Positions 35,898 to 46,924 of a stretch of 64,000 nt of DNA are shown piece after piece. Origin of the DNA: Prevotella sp. (GTDB lineage Bacteria; Bacteroidota; Bacteroidia; Bacteroidales; Bacteroidaceae); NCBI GenBank assembly GCA_017475265.1, contig JAFVFY010000019.1, positions 62,001-126,000 of the forward strand, given 5' to 3'. The position numbers and the translations under genes were made by a program. Position 1 is the first letter of the stretch, and each line of letters starts with the position of its first letter. The notes under the pieces are model-generated. The model searched no databases. It was given only the letters and a program-made list of their open reading frames with translations, and had not been told where the DNA came from.

Positions 35898-37274
35898 ATG
35901 AAACGAAAACTGACGATTGGCTTATCCTTAGCCTTTTTATCATTGTCACCTTGCGTGACGACCGTACAGGCAGGTGGCCTGATGACCAACACCAACTACC
36001 ACATCGCCTTTGACCGTATGTTTGCCCGTGGTGCCACCACGGAGATTGACGCAGCCTACTCGAACCCTGCCGGACTGGCTTGGGGACATGAGGGATGGCA
36101 GCTGTCGCTCAACCTGCAGAAGCCTTGGCAGAACCGTGACATCGAGACTTCGATTCCTGGTTTCCTGGGACAGGACTTCAACAAGAAATTCAACGGTAAG
36201 GCTTCGGCACCCATCGTGCCGGCTATCTTTGCCTCGTACAAGAAAGACCGCTGGGCACTCTCAACCATGATTGGCATCGTGGGTAGTGGAGGCTTTGTGA
36301 AGTATGATGAGGGCGTGCCCATGTTCAACGTCATGCTGGAGTCGATGCTGGCATCGAAAGGCGTCATGCCAGGCCAGTATTCACTTAACTCGCAGATGAA
36401 GGGCAAGCAGTACATCTATGGCGGACAACTGAACTTTACCTACAAGATTATCGATTGCCTCTCGGCTGCTGTTGGTATGCGTGCCAACTATTATGACGGA
36501 TATTATCGTGGCCATGTCATTGCAGGAGACCATCAGCTGCTGGGTGACCTCGTCAGCTTGAAGCTCGACGTAGACCAGCGTGGATGGGGCTTTGCTCCGC
36601 TGGTGGGTATCGACTTCCATCAGGGGCCGATTACCATTGGTGCCAAGTATGAGTTCCGCACGCGTATCTGTACTGAGAACAAGACCAACGAGCTTGAAGC
36701 CGGACTTGGCCAGAAACTTCAGGCCACGCTGGCTGCCAGTGATCCTGCTGCCCTACAGACCATTGCCACTACGCTTGGTACAAAGACCGCAGCATACGCC
36801 GACGGTGCCGAGACACGTTATGACATGCCCTCGCTGCTCACCGTGGCCGCACAGTATGAGATCTCTCCGAAGGTGAGGGCCGCTGTGGAGTATCATTTTT
36901 TTGACGACAAGAACGCCAAGATGGCGGGTGACCGTCAGAAGGAACTGACACATGGCACACATGAGTTCCTGGCCGGTGTGGAATGGGACGTATGCGACAA
37001 GCTCACTCTGTCGTGCGGCGGACAGCGTACTGACTACGGTCTCTCCGATACTTATCAGCAGAACACCTCCTTCGCCTGCGACAGCTACAGTATAGGACTG
37101 GGTGGAGCCGTGAACTTGACGGAGAAGATGCGCCTGAACTTCAGCTATTTCTGCTCCCTCTATAGCGATTACACCGTGGAGAGCAAGAACTATCTGGGTA
37201 CCCCTTACGCCGGCAGCGACACCTATAGTCGCACCAACCACGTCATCGGTGTGGGACTTGATTACAAGTTCTAA
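35898..37274 (+). CDS. OmpP1/FadL-type outer-membrane transport protein
   Basis: This 458-residue protein has a signal peptide (MKRKLTIGLSLAFLSLSP). The N-terminal region (ARGATTEIDAAYSNPAGLA) is the hallmark of the OmpP1/FadL/TodX family, 14-stranded barrels that let hydrophobic molecules such as fatty acids or aromatics cross the outer membrane. The chain ends with an aromatic-rich strand (GVGLDYKF) as outer-membrane barrels do. It lies 26 bp after the preceding small protein and may share its promoter. The substrate cannot be told from sequence. Confidence 0.87.
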   Translation: MKRKLTIGLSLAFLSLSPCVTTVQAGGLMTNTNYHIAFDRMFARGATTEIDAAYSNPAGLAWGHEGWQLSLNLQKPWQNRDIETSIPGFLGQDFNKKFNGKASAPIVPAIFASYKKDRWALSTMIGIVGSGGFVKYDEGVPMFNVMLESMLASKGVMPGQYSLNSQMKGKQYIYGGQLNFTYKIIDCLSAAVGMRANYYDGYYRGHVIAGDHQLLGDLVSLKLDVDQRGWGFAPLVGIDFHQGPITIGAKYEFRTRICTENKTNELEAGLGQKLQATLAASDPAALQTIATTLGTKTAAYADGAETRYDMPSLLTVAAQYEISPKVRAAVEYHFFDDKNAKMAGDRQKELTHGTHEFLAGVEWDVCDKLTLSCGGQRTDYGLSDTYQQNTSFACDSYSIGLGGAVNLTEKMRLNFSYFCSLYSDYTVESKNYLGTPYAGSDTYSRTNHVIGVGLDYKF

Positions 37275-37305
37275 ATTCAAGCGAAATAACAATTTTTCTT
37301 AAAAT

Positions 37306-37339
37306 CTTGCGCTGTTTCACAAAATATTAGTACTTTTGC
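37306..37339 (+). promoter_or_regulatory. Probable promoter of the ppiD-like gene
   Basis: TACTTTTGC at 37331-37339 is a consensus -7 box. The -33 box is imperfect (CTTG at 37306-37309, 21 bp upstream). Confidence 0.6.
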
Positions 37340-37435
37340 AGCCGATTTGTGCGCTAGGGTCATCTGGCTCCCAATTCCACATCTTTATGTATAAGATATA
37401 GAACACTTAAAAACAATAAAAAACAAAACAACAAA

Positions 37436-39589
37436 ATGGCAGCAATTGGAAAAATCAGAAGCTGGGGACCCGTCTTGGTCATTATCCTGGGCGTGGTCTT
37501 GTTCTTTTTCATCGCAGAACCTTTTGGCGACTTCATTCGCTCGCGTTCTGCTGCCAGCGGACAGACCGTTGGTGAAGTGTTAGGTGAACGCCTTTCCATT
37601 CAGGAGTATCAGAACCTCGTCGATGAGTATCAGCAGATACTGAAGATGCAGGGACGCGACAACCTGGGTGAAGACGAGATGAACAGTCTGCGTGACTACA
37701 TCTGGAGCAACTACGTGCGCAATAAGCTCGTTGAGGCTGAGGCTGAGAAGCTCGGCATCACCGTTACCGACGAGGAGATGATTAATGTACTGCAGGACGG
37801 CACGAACCCCGTTCTCCAGCAGATTCCTCTCATGTCGGAGTTTATCAACCAGAGTACTGGCAAGTTCGACCTCAGTCAGGTGAACATGTATCGTCAGGCT
37901 GTTAGTCAAGCTTCGTCCAACAGTCCGCAGTATGCTGAGCAGGCAGCAGCGTTCGAGTATGGATGGCGTTTCGCTGAGAAGACCCTTCGCCAGATGCTCC
38001 TCGCCAACAAGTACCAGGCACTGCTCGGTGGCTGTATGCTCTCGAACCCCATTCAGGCAAAGGCCACATTCGATGGAAATAACGTGGAGAGCCAGATTCT
38101 CCTCGCTGCTATGCCCTATTCAAGCATTAACGACAATGAGGCCGAGCCCACGGAGGCTGAGATAAAGGCTAAGTACAACGAGCATAAGAACTCTTACAAA
38201 ACCGACGATGAGACCCGCGACGTGAAGTACGTGGCTTATCAGGTGGTGGCCTCTGAGGCTGACCGCGCCGAGCTGATGGCACAGATGATGGATGCTGTGG
38301 CAAAACTCCAGAGTGACAGCCTGACAACGGCAGAGGTCGTGCGCGCAGCACAGTCACAGACTGCCTACATCGGTCTGCCCGTGAAGCGTATGGCTTTGTC
38401 TACTGATGTTGCTGTCCGTGTGGACTCTATGAGACCCGGACAGGTGACCGAACCCTTTGAGAACCGTTCAGACAACACCCTTAACGTGGTGAAGCTCGTT
38501 GGTCGTGTCATGCAGGCTGACTCTGTCGAGTTCCGCGTTATCAGCATTATGGACCGTCCCTTGGACGCTGCCGCCAAGTCGGGTGACAGCATTATGCTCG
38601 CCGTAAAGGCTGGCATACCTTTCGACTCCATTGCCAAGAACTACGGACAGACACCCGAAAAGACATGGTTCACCTCAGCCAACTACCAGAATCAGCAGAA
38701 CATCGACGCTGACACCAAGGCCTACTTCGAGGCACTGCTCAATACCCCCAAGGGCGAGACCAAGAACCTGAAGCTCTCACGTGGTAACTTTATCATCCAG
38801 GTTACTGACCGCAAGGGCGACGTGGAAAAGTATGACGTGGCTATCATCAAGCGCCCCATCAACTTCTCTAATGACACTTATACTGAAGCTTTCAATAAGT
38901 TCAGCCAGTACGTTAGCGAGAACCAGACGGCTGCCGGACTCGAAGAGCACGCAGCTGACTATGGCTTTGACGTGAAGAAACGCACCATGACCAGTGCCGA
39001 GCATAATATTGCCAATATCCACGGTACTCACGATGCTCTGAAGTGGCTCTTTGACGAGGCTAAGGTAGGACAGGTGTCGCAGGTATATGACCGTTGCGGT
39101 GACAATGACTACCTCGTGGTTGTTGCCCTCGACAAGGTGAATCCCGCTGGCTACCAGCCCCTGGAGACGGTAGAGGACGCCCTCAAGCAGGAAGTGATGA
39201 ACGACAAGAAGTTCGCTATCCTGGCCGAGAAGCTCAACGGTGTAACCTCCATCTCGGCTGCTCAGGCTGCTGGTGCAAAGGTGGACACCGTGAAGTTTAT
39301 CACCTTCAACTCGCCTGTCTTCGTCCAGGCCGTCGGACAGCCGGAGTCAGTACTCAGCGGTGCTGTCGTTGGCACAGAGAAGGGACAGTTCAGCAAGAAC
39401 GTCGTGAAGGGTAAGGCTGGCGCATACCTGTTCCAGGTGCTCGACCGCACCACCCGCGACGTACAATACGATGAAGCTGCCGTGCAGCGTGGTATTCGCC
39501 AGACGGCCCTGCAGCAGGCACTGGGACTCGGCTTCCAGATATTGCAGAACAAGGCTAAGGTCGAGGACTTCCGCTATCGCTTCTTCTAA
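37436..39589 (+). CDS. SurA-N/PpiD-like periplasmic folding factor
   Basis: This 717-residue protein has one N-terminal membrane helix (VLVIILGVVLFFFIA). A SurA-type N-terminal domain follows (about residues 35-240), with features such as LSIQEYQNLVDEYQQ and EYGWRFAEKTLRQMLLANKY. One or two parvulin-like regions lie in the second half. This is the arrangement of PpiD, an inner-membrane-anchored chaperone that helps newly exported outer-membrane and periplasmic proteins fold near the Sec channel. Whether the parvulin domains keep peptidyl-prolyl isomerase activity is unclear. A REP/MITE-like repeat begins 3 bp after its stop. Confidence 0.87.
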   Translation: MAAIGKIRSWGPVLVIILGVVLFFFIAEPFGDFIRSRSAASGQTVGEVLGERLSIQEYQNLVDEYQQILKMQGRDNLGEDEMNSLRDYIWSNYVRNKLVEAEAEKLGITVTDEEMINVLQDGTNPVLQQIPLMSEFINQSTGKFDLSQVNMYRQAVSQASSNSPQYAEQAAAFEYGWRFAEKTLRQMLLANKYQALLGGCMLSNPIQAKATFDGNNVESQILLAAMPYSSINDNEAEPTEAEIKAKYNEHKNSYKTDDETRDVKYVAYQVVASEADRAELMAQMMDAVAKLQSDSLTTAEVVRAAQSQTAYIGLPVKRMALSTDVAVRVDSMRPGQVTEPFENRSDNTLNVVKLVGRVMQADSVEFRVISIMDRPLDAAAKSGDSIMLAVKAGIPFDSIAKNYGQTPEKTWFTSANYQNQQNIDADTKAYFEALLNTPKGETKNLKLSRGNFIIQVTDRKGDVEKYDVAIIKRPINFSNDTYTEAFNKFSQYVSENQTAAGLEEHAADYGFDVKKRTMTSAEHNIANIHGTHDALKWLFDEAKVGQVSQVYDRCGDNDYLVVVALDKVNPAGYQPLETVEDALKQEVMNDKKFAILAEKLNGVTSISAAQAAGAKVDTVKFITFNSPVFVQAVGQPESVLSGAVVGTEKGQFSKNVVKGKAGAYLFQVLDRTTRDVQYDEAAVQRGIRQTALQQALGLGFQILQNKAKVEDFRYRFF

Positions 39590-39591
39590 CC

Positions 39592-39628
39592 TTAGCCCCC
39601 TAAGTTAGGGGGTTGGGGGTCTGAACGA
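39592..39628. mobile_element. Single arm of the TTAGCCCCCTAAGTT element
   Basis: These 37 bp are identical to the left arm of the inverted-repeat element at 55954-55990. They begin TTAGCCCCCTAAGTT and end GTCTGAACGA. The element starts 3 bp after the ppiD-like stop codon. Confidence 0.8.
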
Positions 39629-39848
39629 TCAACATTAGTAACAACCCCATAGGGACTGTGTCCGTTCGATCGGGATACTCATCAAATAACCTTGAAAACC
39701 GGGATGGTTTCTCTTGTCAATGGCGGGCCGCTAACCAAGCTACATTGCCATAATCGTTGCCGGCGGATTACAACGACGGAGGACTCCCACAACCTCTTAT
39801 AAAGGAGTTTTCATCACATCACTGGCACAGATCCCTTTTAACCGTAAC

Positions 39849-39888
39849 AATCAAGTCAGGTGGATAACCCGCCTGACTTGATTTTTTT
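39849..39888 (+). terminator. Rho-independent terminator before ligA
   Basis: A strong hairpin (AATCAAGTCAGG ... CCTGACTTGATT) is followed by seven T residues. The region 39629-39848 before it holds no gene I can support; it could be a long 3' untranslated region or an unrecognised RNA. Confidence 0.8.
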
Positions 39889-39950
39889 CTTGCTGATTTG
39901 TTGCAGCCGTCAGATTTTTTTCGTAATTTTGCAGCCACCAACTTACATAG

Positions 39951-42140
<2,190 letters not shown>

Positions 42141-42167
42141 ACAATAAACAATAAACAAATACAACAA

Positions 42168-43487
42168 ATGTCAACACTAACTATTTGCATTGTCGTTGTC
42201 TTTTGTTTGGGTTACCTCTGCATTGCCGTGGAGAGCCTGACGAAAGTGAACAAGGCAGCCATTGCGTTGCTGATGTGTGTGCTTTGCTGGACCCTGTTCA
42301 TGCTTGGCCCTGGTGCTTATTATCCTGGTGTGGCGGCCGACGGTGTGCTCCACCATGTGGCCGAAGTGATTGAGCACCACCTCGGCGATGCCGCCAGCAC
42401 GTTGTTCTTCCTCATGGGAGCGATGACCATCGTGGAAATCGTCGACACGAACGGCGGTTTCAACTTCGTGCGCGACACGCTGAAGACTCGCTCTAAGCGC
42501 AAGCTGATGTGGCGCGTGGCCTTCATGACCTTCTTCCTCTCGGCCATTCTCGACAACCTCACCACCTCCATCGTGATGATCATGGTGCTGCGCAAGCTGG
42601 TGCAGAGCCGTGAGGAGCGGCTCATCTATGCCGCCCTCATCGTTATTGCGGCCAATAGCGGCGGCGCTTTCTCGCCCATTGGCGACGTGACGACCATCAT
42701 GCTCTGGATCAAGGGTGTCATCACCACGCAGGGTGTCATCACCGAGATATTCATCCCCTCGCTCGTGTCGATGGTCATCCCGGCGGCCATTCTCAGCCTG
42801 CACCTGAAGGGGAAGTTCGACAAGGAACAGAACCTGCCAAAGGCTGCCGTGACGCAGTTCACCAAGGTGCAGCGTAACATCATCTTCTGGCTGGGCGTGG
42901 GTGGCCTGTGCTTCGTGCCCATCTTCAAGACGCTGACGCACCTGCCGCCGTTCATGGGCATCCTGCTCGTGCTGGGCGTGCTGTGGACGGTGACGGAGAT
43001 TTTCCACTACAACACCGCCGAGGATGACACGATGGCAAAGCGTGTTAGCGACATTATGACCCGTATAGACCTCTCGACCATCATGTTCTTCCTCGGAATA
43101 CTGATGGCTGTGGCCGTACTGCAGGAGGTGGGCGTGCTCACCGCCCTTGGCGAGGGACTGAACGAGACATTCCAGGGCAACTACTACGTCATTAATGGCA
43201 TCATTGGCGTGCTCTCGTCAATCGTGGACAACGTGCCCCTCGTGGCTGGATGCATGGGAATGTATCCTGTTGCTGCCGAAGGCGCGATGGCCGTGGATGG
43301 CATCTTCTGGCAGTTGCTGGCCTACTGTGCCGGCGTGGGCGGTTCGATGCTCATCATCGGCTCTGCTGCTGGTGTCGTTGTCATGGGCTTAGAGAAAATC
43401 AGCTTCGGCTGGTACCTGAAGCGTATCACGTGGATAGCCTTCGTGGGGTATCTGGCAGGAATAATCTGCTACTGGCTCATAGTCTAA
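42168..43487 (+). CDS. nhaD: NhaD-type sodium/proton antiporter
   Basis: This 439-residue membrane protein has about 11-13 hydrophobic helices. It shows the NhaD/IT-superfamily features: FFLMGAMTIVEIVDTNGGF, FLSAILDNLTTSIVMIMVL, AANSGGAFSPIGDVTTIMLW and LSSIVDNVPLVAG. NhaD antiporters export Na+ or Li+ in exchange for protons and help keep pH and salt balance. The NSGGAFSPIGDVTT stretch is highly conserved in this family. It starts 27 bp after ligA; the gap is filled with a heptamer array (CAATAAA units). Its stop codon lies inside a dispersed repeat (43485-43529). Confidence 0.92.
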   Translation: MSTLTICIVVVFCLGYLCIAVESLTKVNKAAIALLMCVLCWTLFMLGPGAYYPGVAADGVLHHVAEVIEHHLGDAASTLFFLMGAMTIVEIVDTNGGFNFVRDTLKTRSKRKLMWRVAFMTFFLSAILDNLTTSIVMIMVLRKLVQSREERLIYAALIVIAANSGGAFSPIGDVTTIMLWIKGVITTQGVITEIFIPSLVSMVIPAAILSLHLKGKFDKEQNLPKAAVTQFTKVQRNIIFWLGVGGLCFVPIFKTLTHLPPFMGILLVLGVLWTVTEIFHYNTAEDDTMAKRVSDIMTRIDLSTIMFFLGILMAVAVLQEVGVLTALGEGLNETFQGNYYVINGIIGVLSSIVDNVPLVAGCMGMYPVAAEGAMAVDGIFWQLLAYCAGVGGSMLIIGSAAGVVVMGLEKISFGWYLKRITWIAFVGYLAGIICYWLIV

Positions 43488-43529
43488 CCTGAATTATTCA
43501 TTGTACCGCTTTGCGGTGTTACGCAAAAC
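43485..43529. mobile_element. Dispersed repeat copy 1 (TAACCTGAATTATTCA family)
   Basis: This 45-bp repeat supplies the nhaD stop codon and contains the small hairpin ACCGC-TTT-GCGGT. A second copy lies at 44212-44256 with only a few differences. Confidence 0.8.
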
Positions 43530-43755
43530 GTAGCCTTTGGGTGACACATCCACATGTTTGATGCAAGTTCGTGCTGAAAAATCTTTACATTGACCCCTCT
43601 GAGACTCCGATTTTTTGAATGAGTTCCTTGGTGGATTGCGTATGAGCCAGTTTTGAGAGAGGTCGTTTCCGCGTTTTTCACGCTACTGCTCAGCTATGGG
43701 CTGATTGCCCCCTAAAACTGGTTCGTTTTAGTCGGTTTTCACCGAAAAAGGTGGT

Positions 43756-43902
43756 CTTGTAGTACAAGACCATATCTTTTGTAGTACAAGACCATATCTT
43801 TTGTAGTACAAGACCATAGCTTTTGATGAACAAGACCATAGCTTTTGTAGTACAAAACCATAGCTTTTGTTGAACAAAACCAGTGCTTTTGTTGAACAAA
43901 CC
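43756..43902. repeat. Array of about seven 22-bp palindromic units
   Basis: Units start at 43776, 43798, 43820, 43842, 43864 and 43886, preceded by a partial one. The core is TTGTAGTACAA, perfect in the early units and degraded (TTGTTGAACAAAA) in the later ones. The spacer is ACCATAT or CCATAGC. The flanking sequence 43530-43755 holds no gene I can support. Confidence 0.85.
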
Positions 43903-44211
43903 CGCTAACTTACTACCATTAGACTGGCTGTTTGGCTCCAAAAAGGCCACAACGGACACCTCGAACACCCTTTTTCGGGGTATTTCTCCAACCTCGAAAA
44001 ACACCAGTTTTAAGCGAAATAGCGGCAAACAAGTGTTAAGTTTATGTAATTTTAAGTCATTTTCTGCACAAAAGAGGGGGATTTGTGCAGGGTTATGAAG
44101 CGCGATTCCTGCAAAAAACAGGCGGTTTGGGCAGTTTTTTGCGCTAGATGCTCATATTTTAGGAACACTTTTTTCTGCACTTTTTCTTTACATTTCGGCA
44201 ATGCAACCACC

Positions 44212-44362
44212 TAACCTGAATTATTCATGGTACCGCTTCGCGGTGTTACGCAAAACCCCATAAAACCAAATAAAACCAAACTTATAATTGTTTTTTCTTG
44301 TTTTCTTTTGTTTTCTTTTGTTTTGCTGTAGATCGCAAAGCGGTATGAATAATCCAAGCTAA
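44212..44362. mobile_element. MITE-like element with terminal inverted repeats
   Basis: The left end (44212-44256) is repeat copy 2. The right end (44334-44362) is an inverted, partly diverged copy (GCAAAGCGGTATGAATAATC). Between them lie AAAACCAAAT- and TTTTCTTTTG-type simple repeats that are also roughly complementary. Length is about 150 bp, with no coding capacity. Confidence 0.7.
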
Positions 44363-44486
44363 ACGGATTCCATCGCCTTTTGCTGATCAAACCTTCCTAC
44401 CGAACTGCTACCTCGAAAGGGATTATACGAGCAAATCTAATATTCATTGGAGCTGCGCACCATAGCGCAGTCTCCACCATAGATGA

Positions 44487-44744
44487 TTAGGGGCAGTGCA
44501 AGGCCCCACTCTTTCCGCCGAGACTCTGGCAATCAACTGCTACTCTAACATGTTCTACGACTGCCCGAGCCTAACCTCCTTAACCTGACTGGCAACGGAT
44601 ATAACCAGTGCCTATGACTGCATCAGCTATTGGCTCAGTGGCGTAATGGCAGAAGGAACTCTCTATGTTGACCCGTCTATGACAGCGGCGTCTTGGGGCA
44701 TACCCGGCGACTGGGAGGTGAAGTCGGTGGCTGAAAAGCCCTAA
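44487..44744 (+). pseudogene. Decayed C-terminal remnant of a BspA/DUF285-type surface protein
   Basis: One frame reads GPTLSAETLAINCYSNMFYD, CPSLTSLT, then a TGA at 44586. It continues in the same frame with SAYDCISYWLSGVMAEGTLY and PGDWEVKSV to TAA at 44742-44744. The CYxNMFYxCxSLT unit and the closing GVxAEGT...W pattern are typical of the C-terminal repeats of BspA-like (DUF285) proteins. Upstream the frame is closed by further stops, and no start or signal peptide remains. Probably the relic of a lost surface-protein gene beside the repeat cluster. Confidence 0.75.
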
Positions 44745-44913
44745 CCGCTCAGGAATCCCGGTTCCCTGCTTCGCATGAGGCAACCGACAAACAGGAGGGC
44801 GGCGCTTCCGCAACAGCGGACGGCACCGCCCTCCTCATTCCCGCTAAAGCGCCCGCCCGTCTTCTTGTCGCGCAAATTTTTAAGGATTCTTTTTGCACTT
44901 TCTTGATGATTTA

Positions 44914-44946
44914 TTTGGTCGTTTCGATTGAAAGGTGTATTTTTGC
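44914..44946 (+). promoter_or_regulatory. Promoter of the gene at 44950
   Basis: TTTG at 44914-44917 and TATTTTTGC at 44938-44946 with 20 bp between. The -7 box ends only 3 bp before the ATG, so the mRNA leader must be very short or absent. Confidence 0.7.
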
Positions 44947-44949
44947 AGC

Positions 44950-45561
44950 ATGGAATGGACAGAAAACGTAATCATTGCCGACGGAGACTATGTTGACAGC
45001 GTGGCCTTCAATCTAACGGTGAACTTCGAACGGATGATAGGACGACGCATACCGCCAGCCGACATGGCACGGTGGGTGGAGTGCATAGCCTTGGACGGTG
45101 GGATGCGACCTGAAGGATTGCAACGCTCGGAAGCGTTGCCTACTACGCAGGTGGTGCTGGTACATGGAGCTGGACGGAAGCGCATGGAGAACTTCACGCC
45201 GGGGAATTATGCCGATGAGCTTCATGGGAAGGCGTTCAAGGGCAATCTGGGCGAGTTTGTGTTCACCTGTATTAACCCCGAGGGATTCACTACTACAGAT
45301 GACCTGCTGGCGGACACGCTGCAACTGGTGCTACAGGCCGATGGCGTGAAGCGTATCATGGTGGTTCCCAGCGAGCAGGGGCTTGACGGTGTGCGCCGTG
45401 TGCTTAGACAAACGACAGACGGTGACGCACCGAAATGCATCACCGTCTTTGCTATGCAGCCCATTGCGGGCGGGCGTTTCTCTCAGGAGATTCTTGGCTA
45501 TTCGCTCATGGCCGCCCTAGGAGTGAAGGGCAGTGAGCTGAAACCGGAGCCTTGTAATTGA
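44950..45561 (+). CDS. Conserved Bacteroidales protein of unknown function
   Basis: This 203-residue cytosolic-looking protein (no signal or membrane segment) starts at 44950 (MEWTENVIIADGDYVDSVAF). The stretch VNFERMIGRRIPPADMARW and the later SEQGLDGVRRVLR give it the look of a conserved Bacteroidales family (possibly DUF6621-like; not certain). A REP-like palindrome (45118-45146) is translated in frame as LQRSEALPTT. The stop codon TGA is provided by a heptamer array (AATTGAT units) that fills the gap to the convergent ftsZ. The -7 box almost touches the start codon. Function unknown. Confidence 0.75.
   Translation: MEWTENVIIADGDYVDSVAFNLTVNFERMIGRRIPPADMARWVECIALDGGMRPEGLQRSEALPTTQVVLVHGAGRKRMENFTPGNYADELHGKAFKGNLGEFVFTCINPEGFTTTDDLLADTLQLVLQADGVKRIMVVPSEQGLDGVRRVLRQTTDGDAPKCITVFAMQPIAGGRFSQEILGYSLMAALGVKGSELKPEPCN
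45118..45146. mobile_element. GTAG-flanked REP-like palindrome inside a coding sequence
   Basis: Stem GCAACGCT-CGGA-AGCGTTGC with the tail CTACTAC. Compared with the copies in the giant gene, two stem positions differ on both arms so that pairing is kept. Confidence 0.8.
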
Positions 45562-45598
45562 CAATTGATAATTGATAATTGACAATTACCTAATTACG
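45555..45598. repeat. Heptamer array between convergent genes
   Basis: Six 7-bp units related to AATTGAT/AATTGAC. The array includes the stop codon of the gene ending at 45561 and ends next to the ftsZ stop at 45603. Confidence 0.8.
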
Positions 45599-45602
45599 AT
45601 TC

Positions 45603-46922
45603 TTATACGAAGCTGATGACTCCCTGCATTGGCTCCTGCTGTTCAGGCTTCTGCGGCTCGGTGCTGGTGGTCTTGTCGCTGCCGATGCTGGCCAGGATGT
45701 CCTTCGAGCGTTTGTAGGTGGGCGTCTGCTCCACGTCGGAGATGACATTGTCGTTGTCGAGGTCCTCTGGCGCGAAGATGTAGATGTTCGGACGGCGCTT
45801 GTAGCGCTTGGCGGTGTCGCCTTCACCGTAGTAGTGACCACGGCGCTCGTCGCGCTTGGCAGCCTTCTCCTGCTCCTCGGCCAGTCGGTTGGCCTCCTCG
45901 CGTGTCTGCTGCTTGGCCATGCGCTCCTCCATACCGTCGACGTTCTGCATACCGAAGCCCGTTGCCAGGATGGTGACTTTCACGCGCTTGCCCAGCTCTG
46001 GGTCTACGGCCACACCCCACTTGAACACGAAGTCGGAGCCGAAACGCTCCATGAACTCGTGCACGTAGTTCATCTCCTCCATCATGAAGTTGTCCTTCGA
46101 GTCCTTCTGGTGCGAGAACGATATGTTGAGCAGTATCTTCTTCGAGTTGAAGATGTCGTTGTCGTTGAGCAGGGGCGAGTTGAGGGCATCCTCAATGGCT
46201 TTCTTCACTCGGTCCTCGCCTTCACCGTAGCCCGTCGACATGATGGCTACGCCACCGTCCTGCAGCACGGTCTTCACGTCGTTGAAGTCGAGGTTCATCG
46301 TGCCGTGCAGGGTGATAATCTCGGCAATGCTCTTGGCAGCTACGGAGAGGGTGTCATCAGCCTTTCCGAAGGCATCGAGGAATGAGAGGTCGGGGTAGAT
46401 GGCGCGAAGGCGCTCATTGTTGATGACGAGCAAGGCATCAACGTGCTTAGACATCTCCTCCACACCGTCGAGGGCCTGGTCAATCTTCTTGTTGCCCTCG
46501 AAGCGGAAGGGAATGGTGACGATGCCCACGGTGAGGATGTCCATCTCTTTCGACACGCGAGCGATGACGGGAGCAGCACCAGTTCCGGTGCCTCCACCCA
46601 TACCGGCGGTGATGAAAGCCATGCGCGTGCCGTCGTTGAGCATGTTACGGATGTCTTGAAGGCTCTCCTCGGCTGCGGCGCGCGCCTTTTCCGGACGGTT
46701 ACCGGCACCGAGACCCTCGCTGCCCAACTGAAGCTTTACGGGCACAGGGGAGTCGTTAAGGGCCTGATTGTCAGTGTTGCAGACTACGAAGGTCACGTCG
46801 TGGATGCCTTCCTTGTACATGTGGTTCACAGCGTTGCCGCCACCGCCGCCTACGCCGATGACCTTGATGATGCTGTGCTTCTCTTCGGGAATGCCGAAGT
46901 CTAGTATGTCGTTGCTGTTCAT
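45603..46922 (-). CDS. ftsZ: Cell division protein FtsZ
   Basis: FtsZ is the tubulin-like GTPase that forms the Z ring. The 439-residue protein has the GGGGGNAVNHM loop, the tubulin signature GMGGGTGTGAAPVIA (about residue 108), the T7 region with NLDFNDVKTVL and a long variable linker. A C-terminal conserved-like peptide (MQGVISFV) ends the chain. It is the last gene of the dcw cluster, following ftsA. Upstream of its start lies a 9-bp tandem repeat with a GGGGGCTGCGC hairpin (46925-46988) where a leader would be. Confidence 0.97.
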   Translation of the reverse strand: MNSNDILDFGIPEEKHSIIKVIGVGGGGGNAVNHMYKEGIHDVTFVVCNTDNQALNDSPVPVKLQLGSEGLGAGNRPEKARAAAEESLQDIRNMLNDGTRMAFITAGMGGGTGTGAAPVIARVSKEMDILTVGIVTIPFRFEGNKKIDQALDGVEEMSKHVDALLVINNERLRAIYPDLSFLDAFGKADDTLSVAAKSIAEIITLHGTMNLDFNDVKTVLQDGGVAIMSTGYGEGEDRVKKAIEDALNSPLLNDNDIFNSKKILLNISFSHQKDSKDNFMMEEMNYVHEFMERFGSDFVFKWGVAVDPELGKRVKVTILATGFGMQNVDGMEERMAKQQTREEANRLAEEQEKAAKRDERRGHYYGEGDTAKRYKRRPNIYIFAPEDLDNDNVISDVEQTPTYKRSKDILASIGSDKTTSTEPQKPEQQEPMQGVISFV

Positions 46923-46924
46923 TG

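Noticed and set aside
39629-39848. Possible riboswitch or known RNA upstream of ligA
   Set aside because: No conserved core of a known class was found and no nested pairing comparable to that at 17280-17362; only the terminator at its end is supported.
43756-43902. CRISPR array
   Set aside because: The period is 22 bp with almost no variable spacer, and no cas genes are present; the same holds for the other 22-bp arrays.
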